Shown here piece after piece: positions 52,515 to 61,625 of a DNA stretch of 64,000 nucleotides. Source of the DNA: Candidatus Arcticimaribacter forsetii (lineage in GTDB: Bacteria; Bacteroidota; Bacteroidia; Flavobacteriales; Flavobacteriaceae); assembly GCF_910589745.1 (NCBI RefSeq), contig NZ_OU342399.1, positions 1,509,501 to 1,573,500 of the forward strand, read 5' to 3'. Positions within the stretch are counted from its first letter, which is position 1; each line of letters begins with the position of its first letter. The notes below the pieces were generated by a model, which saw only the letters and a list, made by a program, of their open reading frames with translations, searched no databases and had not been told where the DNA came from. Both the position numbers and the translations under genes were made by a program.

Positions 52515-52628
52515 TTACTCCCAAAAAATAAATAAAACCAAAAGTATTGTTCCTACTAAAAAAGAGGCGCAACCTGTAAAAAAACAACCCCATAAAACAT
52601 CTTTGCCTCGTATCATTTCTTCTCTCAT
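52515..52628 (-). CDS. 37-residue single-pass membrane peptide
   Basis: ATG 52628 to TAA 52515-52517. The peptide starts MREEMIRGKDVLWGC, then has a hydrophobic segment (about 15-35) with GCASFLVGTILLVLFIFW, ending in Glu. The charged N-terminus with a hydrophobic C-terminal helix fits a small inner-membrane protein. The upstream TTAATTTG resembles a -7 box at the expected place. It is divergent from the DUF3810 gene. No family is known to me; conserved frame use has not been checked. Confidence 0.5.
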   Translation of the reverse strand: MREEMIRGKDVLWGCFFTGCASFLVGTILLVLFIFWE

Positions 52629-52691
52629 GAGTGCAAATTAACGATTAAATTTCGTAAAAAAACATTTCTACTTTATGTCTATATTAGATCT

Positions 52692-53738
52692 ATGAAAAGA
52701 AAGGAAATTAAGTTAATACTAGGATTGAGCATAATTCCTTTAGTAGCCCTAGTGAAAATAATCAGCTCCTACCCCAATCAGATTGAACACTACTTTTCAC
52801 AAAACTTCTACCCTCTTTTATTTAACTTTCAAAAGTATTTATTCCAATATTTTTTATTTTCAATAGGAGACTTGATTTACCTATTAATTATAATTTACAG
52901 TACCTTCTTACTGTCTCGGTTTGTTGTCAAATTTAAAGTCCCAACGAAGCATGCACTTACAAGTTTTGGGATGTTTATCAGTATTGTATTCATAACTTTC
53001 CAACTCAATTGGGGATTAAATTACCATCGAATCCCTTTGTCAGAGCGGTTAAATATTGAAAAACAATATTCAGACACTCTTCTTTATGATTTGACCTATA
53101 AGCTTGCAGCAAAAAGCAACTTACTGCACAACCAACTGAGTTCCTCTGATACTTCAAAAGTTATAATCCCTCATTCAAAAAATAAATTAATTGATCTCAT
53201 TCAAGAAGAGTACTCAGATCTTTTCCCTTCAAACATTAAGGTTCCAAAAGTAAAACCTTCTCTATATAGCTTACCTCTAAGTTATATGGGTTACGGGGGA
53301 TATTTAAATCCATTCACTTTAGAGGCTCAAGTAAACATTCGAATCCCTAAAATAAATTTACCCGTAACAATAGCTCATGAAATGGCACACCAACTGGGTT
53401 ACGCTGCAGAAAATGAAGCCAATTTCATCGGTTTTGTAAACACCTATCAGCATAAAGACCTTTACATTAAATATTGTGCTACGCTTTTTGCTTTGAGACA
53501 TTCTTATGGAGACCTAAAAAAAAGAGACCCTCAGTCAGCTCAATTAATACTAAACAAACTAAACAAAGGAATCTTCAAAAACTTTGCAGAAACCAGTACA
53601 TTTTGGGAGGAATACGAAAATCCCTTTGAACCTTATTTTAAGAGCTCATACGACGTATATCTAAAAGCAAATGGTCAGAAAGAAGGTGTTAAAACATACA
53701 ATCAAATGGTAGCGTTTTTAATCAGTTATAATCTTTAA
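52692..53738 (+). CDS. DUF3810 membrane metalloprotease-like protein
   Basis: 348 residues. Three N-terminal membrane segments (about 9-27, 52-75, 90-108) and a soluble C-terminal half. The zinc motif HEMAH (about 226-230) in AHEMAHQLGY matches HEXXH, with a downstream ENEANFIGF Glu as third ligand, typical of DUF3810. LPLSYMGYGGYLNPFTLEAQVN precedes the motif. Likely an extracytoplasmic or membrane protease of unknown substrate. It stands alone, starting 63 bp after the divergent small gene. Confidence 0.85.
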   Translation: MKRKEIKLILGLSIIPLVALVKIISSYPNQIEHYFSQNFYPLLFNFQKYLFQYFLFSIGDLIYLLIIIYSTFLLSRFVVKFKVPTKHALTSFGMFISIVFITFQLNWGLNYHRIPLSERLNIEKQYSDTLLYDLTYKLAAKSNLLHNQLSSSDTSKVIIPHSKNKLIDLIQEEYSDLFPSNIKVPKVKPSLYSLPLSYMGYGGYLNPFTLEAQVNIRIPKINLPVTIAHEMAHQLGYAAENEANFIGFVNTYQHKDLYIKYCATLFALRHSYGDLKKRDPQSAQLILNKLNKGIFKNFAETSTFWEEYENPFEPYFKSSYDVYLKANGQKEGVKTYNQMVAFLISYNL

Positions 53739-53796
53739 ATTTAAGATTGAAAAATAACATTAAAAACCGTAACTTGATTTCCTAAAATTTCGTTAA

Positions 53797-56778
53797 ATGA
53801 AACCACTATACTTTACACTTATGTTTCTGGTAGGTCTTGTAGGACATGCTCAAGATTATTTTCCCGAAAACAAAGGAGTTAAAACTCAAAACTCAAAACA
53901 ATTCTTATTGACTGGAGCTACCATCCACCTCAATCCATTACAAAAGATTGAAAATGGAATGTTACTCATAGAAAATGGAAAAATAACTGCAGTAGGAACG
54001 ACTTTACAAAGTCCTAAAAACGCAGTAGTTATAGATTATAAAGGAAAACACATTTATCCATCATTTATAGAATTACATTCTGATTTTGGAATTCCAACAG
54101 TTAAGGGAGTTTCTGGAGGAAGAAGAAGTGCTCAATATGACGGAAACAGAAAAGGGTTTTATTGGAACGATCACATCCTACCAGATTATGATAGTAGGTC
54201 CGATTTTAAGTATGACACAAAAAAAGCTAAAGAATTAAGAGCTGCAGGTTTTGGAACTATCAATACACACCGTAAAGAAGGTATTCATCGAGGGTCTAGT
54301 GTTTTAGTCGCATTGAATGACAACCAAAATAATGGGTACCGAATGATCGAAGACCGTGCTGCTCAGCACCTATCATTCAAAAAAAGTAAAACTTCTGGAC
54401 AATATTACCCAGGATCAATCATGGGTGCTATGGCTTTAATAAGACAAGTATATCATGACGCTGAATGGTATGCCAATGGGGGTGCTAAAAATAAAGATCT
54501 TGCTCTTGAAGCTTTGAATAATAATAAAGGGATGCCCGCTATTTTTGAAACATCAAATAAATTAGATGTTGCTCGAGCAGCTAAACTTTCTAAAGAATTT
54601 GGACAGAACTATATTGTAAAAGCAAATGGTACTGAATACGAGCAACTAAATGCATTAAAAAAATTAAACCCTACCCTTTTATTACCGGTTAATTTTCCGG
54701 ATGCTTTTGATGTTGAAGATCAATTTTTAGCCCAAAAAATTTCATTGAGTCAAATGAGATACTGGAACCAAGCACCTGCGAACCCTAAGGCAGTTGCCGA
54801 TGCTGGAATCAGATTTGCCTTTACTTCTAGTGATTTAAAAAGCGTAAAAAACTTTTTACCCAATATCCGAAAAGCAGTTGATCATGGTCTTTCTCAAGAA
54901 AGAGCACTCGCAGCTTTAACTACAATTCCAGCTCAGCTTATTGGACAGAAAGGGAAAATAGGAGAATTAAAAAAAGGAGCCTATGCTAACTTCTTAATTA
55001 CAGACGGACCCGTTTTTGAAAAACAAACCAAAATTCATGAAAACTGGGTTCAGGGTCATCAGCACATTATTAAAGTAACTCCAAAAAATATAATCGATGG
55101 AGTTTATACGTTAAACTTAAATGACTCTTCCTACAAATTAACACTTTCAAAGAGTGATTCTAAAATCAGTGCTAAGGTTGTTCAAGATTCAACAACATTT
55201 AAAACAACAGCTAAATATGAAAATGGTTGGTTATCTCTTAAAATAACTGATCGTTCAGGAAACAAATTCGCACAGCTTAAATCTAAAGTGAGTATTTCAG
55301 AATCTTTTAATGGAGATGGAACTTCCTTTAATGGAAATCCGATTACGTGGTCAGCGAATAAAACAGAAGATTTAAAATCTAAGAAGGAAAAAAATAATAA
55401 GAAAGCAGCTTCAAAGGTTCTGCCAATAACCTATCCAAATAATGGTTTTGGATTTAAGAAACTGCCTACCGCAGAAAACATCTTATTTACAAATGTTACT
55501 GTTTGGACAAATGAAAAAGAAGGGATTCTTAAAAATGCTAGTGTTTGGGTTGTAGATGGCAAAATAAAAGCTGTTGGCGCAATTGAAAGTGCTCCAGGAG
55601 CACGAGTAATAGACGGAACAGGGAAGCATTTAACAAGTGGTGTTATAGACGAACATTCACATATTGGAGCCTCTAGTATCAATGAAGGAGGTCAAAATTC
55701 CTCTGCAGAAGTAACAATAGAAGACGTTATCGATCCAGACGATATAAATCTTTACAGAAACCTTTCTGGGGGTGTAACTACACTTCAAATTCTTCATGGC
55801 TCTGCAAACCCAATTGGCGGTCGCTCTGCGATTATAAAACCAAAATGGGGAGCAAGTGCAGATGAATTACTCTACCCGGGCGCCGATCCCTTCATAAAAT
55901 TTGCTTTAGGGGAAAATGTTAAGCAATCTAACTGGCAAAGTTATGAGCGATTTCCTCAAACTAGAATGGGAGTTGAACAAGTTTTTACAGATTATTTCCA
56001 ACGTGCAAAAGAATATAAAACTGCATGGAGTAAATATAATTCGCTCTCAAGAAAAGCAAAAGCAAAAACAAAAGCACCGAGATTCGACCTAGAAATGGAA
56101 ACCCTTGTTGAAATTTTAAATGGGGAGCGTTTTATCTCTTGTCACTCTTATGTACAAAGTGAAATTAATATGTTACTCAAAGTAGCAGATCGTTTTGGAG
56201 TAAGAATTAATACGTTCACTCACATATTGGAAGGATACAAAGTCGCTGATAAAATGAAAGAACACGGAGTGGGAGGATCAACATTCTCTGACTGGTGGGC
56301 TTATAAATTTGAAGTGAATGACGCAATCCCATACAATGGGGCTATAATGCATAGTCAGGGAGTAACGGTAGCATTTAATTCAGATGACTCAGAAATGTCT
56401 AGAAGACTAAATCAAGAAGCTGCAAAAGCTGTAAAATATGGAGGTGTTTCGGAAGAAGACGCTTGGAAATTTGTGACGCTTAATCCAGCTAAATTGCTAC
56501 ATATAGACGATAAAGTAGGTAGTGTTAAGGTTGGGAAGTCGGCAGATTTAGTTCTCTGGAGCGATCACCCAATGTCAATATATGCAGTTGCAGAAAAAAC
56601 TATGATTGAAGGAGTTATCTATTATGATCTAGAGCGTGCAACCGCACAGGTTGAACAAATAGAAAAAGAAAAGAATCAATTGATTCAAGATATGCTTTTA
56701 GCTAAAAATGGTGGTGCAAAAACCCAAAAGCCAAAACAAAAAAAGAAAGTAGAATTCCATTGTGAAACACTTGACTAA
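53797..56778 (+). CDS. Two-domain amidohydrolase fusion
   Basis: 993 residues. Signal peptide (about 1-19). N-terminal amidohydrolase-like domain (about 35-430) and C-terminal amidohydrolase domain (about 560-960), separated by a beta-rich linker. The C-terminal domain has HSH (His620, His622), a His in SCHSYV and another in THILEGY, and the aspartate in FNSDDSE: an intact imidazolonepropionase-like metal site. The N-terminal half has HSD (94-96) at the HxH position and lacks the other histidines, so it is probably inactive. A second amidohydrolase gene starts 10 bp downstream. The linked pair is likely to hydrolyse a peptide- or ring-amide in the periplasm; the substrate is not known. Confidence 0.87.
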   Translation: MKPLYFTLMFLVGLVGHAQDYFPENKGVKTQNSKQFLLTGATIHLNPLQKIENGMLLIENGKITAVGTTLQSPKNAVVIDYKGKHIYPSFIELHSDFGIPTVKGVSGGRRSAQYDGNRKGFYWNDHILPDYDSRSDFKYDTKKAKELRAAGFGTINTHRKEGIHRGSSVLVALNDNQNNGYRMIEDRAAQHLSFKKSKTSGQYYPGSIMGAMALIRQVYHDAEWYANGGAKNKDLALEALNNNKGMPAIFETSNKLDVARAAKLSKEFGQNYIVKANGTEYEQLNALKKLNPTLLLPVNFPDAFDVEDQFLAQKISLSQMRYWNQAPANPKAVADAGIRFAFTSSDLKSVKNFLPNIRKAVDHGLSQERALAALTTIPAQLIGQKGKIGELKKGAYANFLITDGPVFEKQTKIHENWVQGHQHIIKVTPKNIIDGVYTLNLNDSSYKLTLSKSDSKISAKVVQDSTTFKTTAKYENGWLSLKITDRSGNKFAQLKSKVSISESFNGDGTSFNGNPITWSANKTEDLKSKKEKNNKKAASKVLPITYPNNGFGFKKLPTAENILFTNVTVWTNEKEGILKNASVWVVDGKIKAVGAIESAPGARVIDGTGKHLTSGVIDEHSHIGASSINEGGQNSSAEVTIEDVIDPDDINLYRNLSGGVTTLQILHGSANPIGGRSAIIKPKWGASADELLYPGADPFIKFALGENVKQSNWQSYERFPQTRMGVEQVFTDYFQRAKEYKTAWSKYNSLSRKAKAKTKAPRFDLEMETLVEILNGERFISCHSYVQSEINMLLKVADRFGVRINTFTHILEGYKVADKMKEHGVGGSTFSDWWAYKFEVNDAIPYNGAIMHSQGVTVAFNSDDSEMSRRLNQEAAKAVKYGGVSEEDAWKFVTLNPAKLLHIDDKVGSVKVGKSADLVLWSDHPMSIYAVAEKTMIEGVIYYDLERATAQVEQIEKEKNQLIQDMLLAKNGGAKTQKPKQKKKVEFHCETLD

Positions 56779-56788
56779 ACTCATTATT

Positions 56789-58081
56789 ATGAAAAATTAT
56801 ATACTTACAATCGCATTCCTTTTCATTGGTATTATTGGAATAGCTCAACAAACCCCAGCAGCAGATCAACAAGAATCTATTTTAATTCTTGGTGCAACAG
56901 CACATATTGGAGATGGTACTATTTTGGAAAATAGTGCAATCGGAATGTTGAACGGTAAAATAGTAGAAGTCACTACTGCAGAAGCTGTTAAAGAACAGTA
57001 CAACAAGACTATTGATGCAAGTGGACAACATGTTTACCCTGGTTTTATTGCAACTAATAGCACGGTAGGGATGGTAGAAATTGACGCCATTAGACCTACA
57101 AATGACTTAAATGAAATTGGTGAATATCTACCCCACATTAGAACTATTATAGCTTATAATGCTGAATCTAAAGTAGTAGAAAGTTTACGCCCTAACGGAA
57201 TATTAACAGCACAAGTAGTTCCTAATCGAGGTGTTATTGCCGGTAGTTCGTCTGTCGTAAAATTAGACGCATGGAACTGGGAAGATGCTGCTCTTCTAAC
57301 AGATGAAGGCTTGCACATTAATTGGCCAAGGGCATATACATATAGTTGGAGAATTGGTCCAAGTAGTTTAAAGTATAATAAAAAAAGCTATGAGGAAAAG
57401 ATAAAATCATTAGGACAATTCTTAACAGAATCTGCAGCTTACAACAAAAAAGCAAATGAAGTTAAACATCTACCATTTGCAGCAATGAAAAATGCTTTTA
57501 ATGGAAATCAAACGGTTTATTTACATGCAAACGGTCAACGAGAAATTGTAGATGGCATCGAGTTCTTAAAAGAACATGCGATTAAAAAAATTGTTTTAGT
57601 AGGTGGAAACGAAGCTCATAAAGTGAGTGATTTATTAAAAAAGCATGAGATACCCGTAGTTTTATCAAGGCCACATCGACTTCCAACCGAAGAAGATCAA
57701 GATGTTAAACTACCATTCAAAATGGCAAAAATTCTTATGGATGCTGGCTTATTAATTACAATTGATGTTAGCGGTAGAATGGAACGTATGAATACTCGTA
57801 ATCTTCCTTTTTACGCAGGTAGTTTTGCTGCATACGGAGTTCCAAAAGAAAAAGCAGTTGAAATGATCACGCTAAATGCAGCCAAAATAATCGGAGTTGA
57901 TGATCGTTTAGGAAGCTTAACGGTCGGAAAAGATGCTACATTATTCATTTCGATTGGAGATGCTCTTGACATGAGAACAAACCAACTAAGCCACGCATTT
58001 ATTGGAGGTAGAGATTTGTCTCTCGAAACTCATCAAACAGAACTTTGGAAAAGATACATGGAGAAATATTCCAGAAAGTAA
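56789..58081 (+). CDS. Amidohydrolase-like protein, metal motif lost
   Basis: 430 residues from ATG 56789 (a GTG at 56762 inside the upstream gene is less likely). Signal peptide (about 1-19) and an amidohydrolase-fold domain. The HxH motif is replaced by NST (90-92) in YPGFIATNSTVGM. Later ligands partly remain (His in YLHANGQ and EAHKV, Asp in ITIDVSG). It may therefore be a non-catalytic partner of the 993-residue protein encoded just upstream, with which it is surely co-transcribed (10-bp gap). The methyltransferase gene follows its stop with no gap. Confidence 0.83.
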   Translation: MKNYILTIAFLFIGIIGIAQQTPAADQQESILILGATAHIGDGTILENSAIGMLNGKIVEVTTAEAVKEQYNKTIDASGQHVYPGFIATNSTVGMVEIDAIRPTNDLNEIGEYLPHIRTIIAYNAESKVVESLRPNGILTAQVVPNRGVIAGSSSVVKLDAWNWEDAALLTDEGLHINWPRAYTYSWRIGPSSLKYNKKSYEEKIKSLGQFLTESAAYNKKANEVKHLPFAAMKNAFNGNQTVYLHANGQREIVDGIEFLKEHAIKKIVLVGGNEAHKVSDLLKKHEIPVVLSRPHRLPTEEDQDVKLPFKMAKILMDAGLLITIDVSGRMERMNTRNLPFYAGSFAAYGVPKEKAVEMITLNAAKIIGVDDRLGSLTVGKDATLFISIGDALDMRTNQLSHAFIGGRDLSLETHQTELWKRYMEKYSRK

Positions 58082-58879
58082 ATGAAATACATTTCTAGTT
58101 CTCAAAATCCACAAATTAAAAGACTAAAAGGTCTACAAGAAAAAGCTAGAAAAAGAGCAGAGCATAACCAATTTGTAATTGAAGGGACTAAAGAACTTAA
58201 TTATGCAATTAAAGCAGGTTATCACTTCGATGAAATTTTTATAACGGATCATACTCGTTCTGATCAAACAGAACGAGTTATTGATTCAATGGGTTCTAAT
58301 GAACTAATTATTTCTGAAGTTGCAGCTCCTATTTTCAAAACACTTTGCTATCGATCAACATCAGAAATAATAGCAATAGCTCAAAAAAAAGAACATAAAC
58401 TGTCTGATTTACTTTTAAACGAAAATCCCTTAATCTTAATTGCAGAAGCTCCAGAAAAACCCGGTAATATAGGTGCATTAGCAAGAACTGTAGACGCTGG
58501 AAACATAGATGCTCTAATCATTACAGACCCAAAAACAGAGCTCTACAATCCTAATGTTATCCGATCTAGCGTAGGTTGTTTATTTTCAATACCCATCGCA
58601 ATTACATCAAATGAAGAACTAATTCAGTTCTTAAAGGACAAGGACATTAAACTATTGAGCGCTGCACTTTCAGAAAATGCAACTTCTTATGTCAATCATG
58701 ATTATACCATTCCAACCGCTATAGCAGTAGGAACAGAAGATCAAGGATTAACAGACGCTTGGTTAAGTCAAAGTGAGCACCACATCATCATCCCAATGCA
58801 AGGAGTAAACGATTCTTTAAATGTTTCTGTTGCAGCTGGAATTATACTTTTTGAAGCAGTTCGTCAAAGAAACTTATGA
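58082..58879 (+). CDS. SpoU (TrmH) family RNA 2'-O-methyltransferase
   Basis: 265 residues. An N-terminal RNA-binding domain (about 1-95) with SSQNPQIKRLKGLQEKARKR and FVIEGTKEL, followed by the SPOUT knot with NIGALARTVDAGNIDALI, AVGTEDQGL and NDSLNVSVAAGIILFEAVRQ, the three family motifs. It methylates a ribose 2'-OH in rRNA or tRNA. Start codon follows directly on the stop of the amidohydrolase gene. Exact target nucleotide cannot be told. Confidence 0.92.
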   Translation: MKYISSSQNPQIKRLKGLQEKARKRAEHNQFVIEGTKELNYAIKAGYHFDEIFITDHTRSDQTERVIDSMGSNELIISEVAAPIFKTLCYRSTSEIIAIAQKKEHKLSDLLLNENPLILIAEAPEKPGNIGALARTVDAGNIDALIITDPKTELYNPNVIRSSVGCLFSIPIAITSNEELIQFLKDKDIKLLSAALSENATSYVNHDYTIPTAIAVGTEDQGLTDAWLSQSEHHIIIPMQGVNDSLNVSVAAGIILFEAVRQRNL

Positions 58880-58924
58880 GAAAAATTTCAAAAGCTAAAT
58901 TAGTTTATGTAATTTAACATTATA

Positions 58925-61126
58925 ATGATTATAGACGAACAGTTAGAAAATAAGGAAATTGCTAAGCAGTACAAGGAACTGTTAAGGATTAGCTACTTAC
59001 AACTAAATGAAGAAGATAAAAAGTTGATTCGTTTAGCTTTTGATACCGCTGTTGACGCACATAAAGAACAGCGAAGAAAATCTGGAGAAGCTTATATCTT
59101 TCATCCCATTGCCGTTGCTAAAATTGTAGCCTCAGAAATAGGATTGGACGCAACCTCAATTGCAGCAGCGCTTCTTCATGACACTGTTGAAGACACAGAA
59201 TACACCCTAAACGATATAGAACGTCTTTTTGGAAATACAGTAGCCAAAATTGTTCACGGACTTACCAAAATTTCGCACTTAAAAAAAGATACGGACATCT
59301 CACTGCAAGCTGAGAATTTCAGAAAAATGTTACTTACATTAAATGATGATATCCGGGTAATTATTATAAAAATTGCAGATCGTTTACACAATATGCAAAC
59401 CATGGACGCAATGCCTGAATACAAACAGGTCAAGATTGCTTCCGAAACACTCTACATATACGCTCCTATTGCGCACCGAATAGGAATGTATAATATTAAA
59501 ACAGAACTAGAGGATCTGAGTCTAAAGTATACCGAGCCCCTTCGATTTGATGCAATTAAAAATAAAATTGAGGAAAGTCAAGAGGAGCAACAAAAATACA
59601 TTAAAGATTTCTCCACCTTTATCGAGAAGTCACTCAATGGGGAACGTTTAAAGTATTTCATCAAAGGGAGGAACAAATCTATTTTTTCTATCCATAAAAA
59701 AATGCAAAAACAAAACATTCCTTATGAAGGAGTTTTTGACAAATTTGCAATTCGTGTTGTTTATAAATCAACCCCTAAGAACGAAAAATTCTTAGCATGG
59801 AAGATTTATTCTATCATAACCGACCACTTTACACCCAACCCAACGAGACTAAGAGATTGGATTTCATCGCCTAAGTCAAATGGTTATGAATCGTTACACA
59901 TAACCGTAATGGGACCAAATAACAAATGGGTAGAAGTACAAATCCGATCCGAACGAATGCATGAAATTGCAGAAAAAGGATATGCAGCCCATTTCAGATA
60001 CAAACAAGGAGAACAAAAAGAAAGTGGAATCGATGTTTGGCTGAACCGCATACAAGAAGTATTAGAGAATAAAGAAGGAAACGCAGTAGACTTTGTCGAA
60101 GACTTTAAACTAAACTTATATTCCGAGGAGATTTTTGTTTTTACACCTCAAGGGGAGCTAAAATCCTTACCCAATGGTTCTTCGGTTCTAGATTTTGCAT
60201 TCAGTATTCACACAGAAGTGGGAGCTAAGGCAAGAGGAGCGAGAATTAATGGAAAATTAGTACCCTTAAGTAGAACACTTAAAAGTGGAGAAAATGTTGA
60301 AATAATAACTTCAGAAAACTCAAAACCAACTGCAAACTGGTTGGATCACGTAATAACATCCCGTGCTAGAGCAAGTATTAAAACAGCTCTAAACGAAGAA
60401 AAAAGGAGAATATCTGAGGACGGAAAAGAGTTGCTTAGAAGGAAACTAAAACAACTAAAAATTACTCTTAATGATAAAACAATTAGGAGACTGGTATTGT
60501 ACTTCAAGGTTAATACAAGTTTAGATTTATTTTACAGAGTAGGTATTGGAACTTTAGACAACAAAAAACTTAAGGAGTTTGCAGCGAGTTACAACAACAC
60601 CTTTTTTAATTTCATTAAAAAGAGGATGACCGCTACAGCTCGAAAGAATATACGGGATCGAGATGAGTTTACTTCAAAATACGATAAGTTATTTTTTGGT
60701 AAAGACAAGGAAGAACTCCCCTATTCTCTTTCAAAATGTTGTAACCCTATTGCTGGAGACAAAGTTTTTGGCTTTTTAACAATAAATGAAGGTATTAAAG
60801 TTCATAGAAACGACTGCCCAAATTCATTATCACTTCAATCAAATTTTGCATACCGAGTTCTTCCGGCTTGGTGGGTAGATTCTTCGGAGCAACAGTTCAG
60901 CGCAAAGCTAAAATTAAGTGGTATTGACCAAATAGGTCTTGTAAATCAAGTAACACGTGTTATATCGAATAATATGAATGTTGATATCTTCAAAATTAAT
61001 TTTGATACGGACGATGGATTATTTAGCGGAGGGATAAGTGTACGCGTTAAAAACAAAGCTACACTTGAAAAACTTGTAAATAATCTATTAAAAATAAATG
61101 GAATTGAAAAAGTTACCCGAGATTAG
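58925..61126 (+). CDS. Bifunctional (p)ppGpp synthetase/hydrolase RelA/SpoT
   Basis: 733 residues, full length for Rel. HD hydrolase domain (FHPIA at 59-63, ALLHDTVEDT with His85-Asp86 intact), synthetase domain (KFAIRVVYKS and SNGYESLHITVMGP), TGS domain (VFTPQGELKSLPNGSSVLDFAFSIHTEVG, about 400-430), zinc-finger region (SKCCNPIAGDKVFGF) and C-terminal ACT domain. Both activities appear intact, so this is a Rel-type enzyme making and degrading the stringent-response alarmone. It starts 45 bp after the methyltransferase gene. Confidence 0.95.
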   Translation: MIIDEQLENKEIAKQYKELLRISYLQLNEEDKKLIRLAFDTAVDAHKEQRRKSGEAYIFHPIAVAKIVASEIGLDATSIAAALLHDTVEDTEYTLNDIERLFGNTVAKIVHGLTKISHLKKDTDISLQAENFRKMLLTLNDDIRVIIIKIADRLHNMQTMDAMPEYKQVKIASETLYIYAPIAHRIGMYNIKTELEDLSLKYTEPLRFDAIKNKIEESQEEQQKYIKDFSTFIEKSLNGERLKYFIKGRNKSIFSIHKKMQKQNIPYEGVFDKFAIRVVYKSTPKNEKFLAWKIYSIITDHFTPNPTRLRDWISSPKSNGYESLHITVMGPNNKWVEVQIRSERMHEIAEKGYAAHFRYKQGEQKESGIDVWLNRIQEVLENKEGNAVDFVEDFKLNLYSEEIFVFTPQGELKSLPNGSSVLDFAFSIHTEVGAKARGARINGKLVPLSRTLKSGENVEIITSENSKPTANWLDHVITSRARASIKTALNEEKRRISEDGKELLRRKLKQLKITLNDKTIRRLVLYFKVNTSLDLFYRVGIGTLDNKKLKEFAASYNNTFFNFIKKRMTATARKNIRDRDEFTSKYDKLFFGKDKEELPYSLSKCCNPIAGDKVFGFLTINEGIKVHRNDCPNSLSLQSNFAYRVLPAWWVDSSEQQFSAKLKLSGIDQIGLVNQVTRVISNNMNVDIFKINFDTDDGLFSGGISVRVKNKATLEKLVNNLLKINGIEKVTRD

Positions 61127-61157
61127 TTAAAGAAACAATACATTTGTAACCTAAATC

Positions 61158-61607
61158 ATGATTATGACTGAAACACAAAATCCTCAAGATGTAGTTAAGG
61201 GTGTGTTTATCAAATTTTTGGATAAAAACAAGCATCGTAAAACACCTGAACGTTTTGCAATTCTTCATGAAATTTATGACCACGATGATCATTTTGATAT
61301 TGAATCATTGTACATCATGATGAAAAATAAAAATTACAGAGTAAGTAGAGCTACTCTTTACAACACAATCGAATTGTTACTTGATTCTGGACTTGTAAGA
61401 AAGCATCAGTTCGGAAATAACCAAGCACAATACGAAAAGTCATTTTTCGACAAACAACACGATCATATTATCTTAACAGATACTGGTGAAGTAAAAGAAT
61501 TTTGTGACCCAAGAATTCAAAGTATAAAAAAAACAATTGAAGAGGTCTTTAATGTTGATATTCATCATCATTCTTTATACTTTTACGGCACAAAAAAAGA
61601 ATCATAA
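61158..61607 (+). CDS. Fur family transcriptional regulator
   Basis: 149 residues. The helix-turn-helix domain spans about 15-85 ([27 protein letters not shown] and [17 protein letters not shown]), and the dimerisation domain has the metal-binding [18 protein letters not shown] and HHHSLYFYG. It could be an iron (Fur) or peroxide (PerR) sensor; only one cysteine near the second zinc site is visible, so the structural Cys4 site is absent or partial. TACATTTG (61139-61146) is a good -7 box before the ATG at 61158. purA follows 18 bp downstream. Confidence 0.88.
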   Translation: MIMTETQNPQDVVKGVFIKFLDKNKHRKTPERFAILHEIYDHDDHFDIESLYIMMKNKNYRVSRATLYNTIELLLDSGLVRKHQFGNNQAQYEKSFFDKQHDHIILTDTGEVKEFCDPRIQSIKKTIEEVFNVDIHHHSLYFYGTKKES

Positions 61608-61625
61608 ATATAACTAGAACAGACT

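Noticed and set aside
56762-56788. GTG start for the second amidohydrolase
   Set aside because: ATG 56789 gives a better signal peptide and does not overlap the upstream gene.
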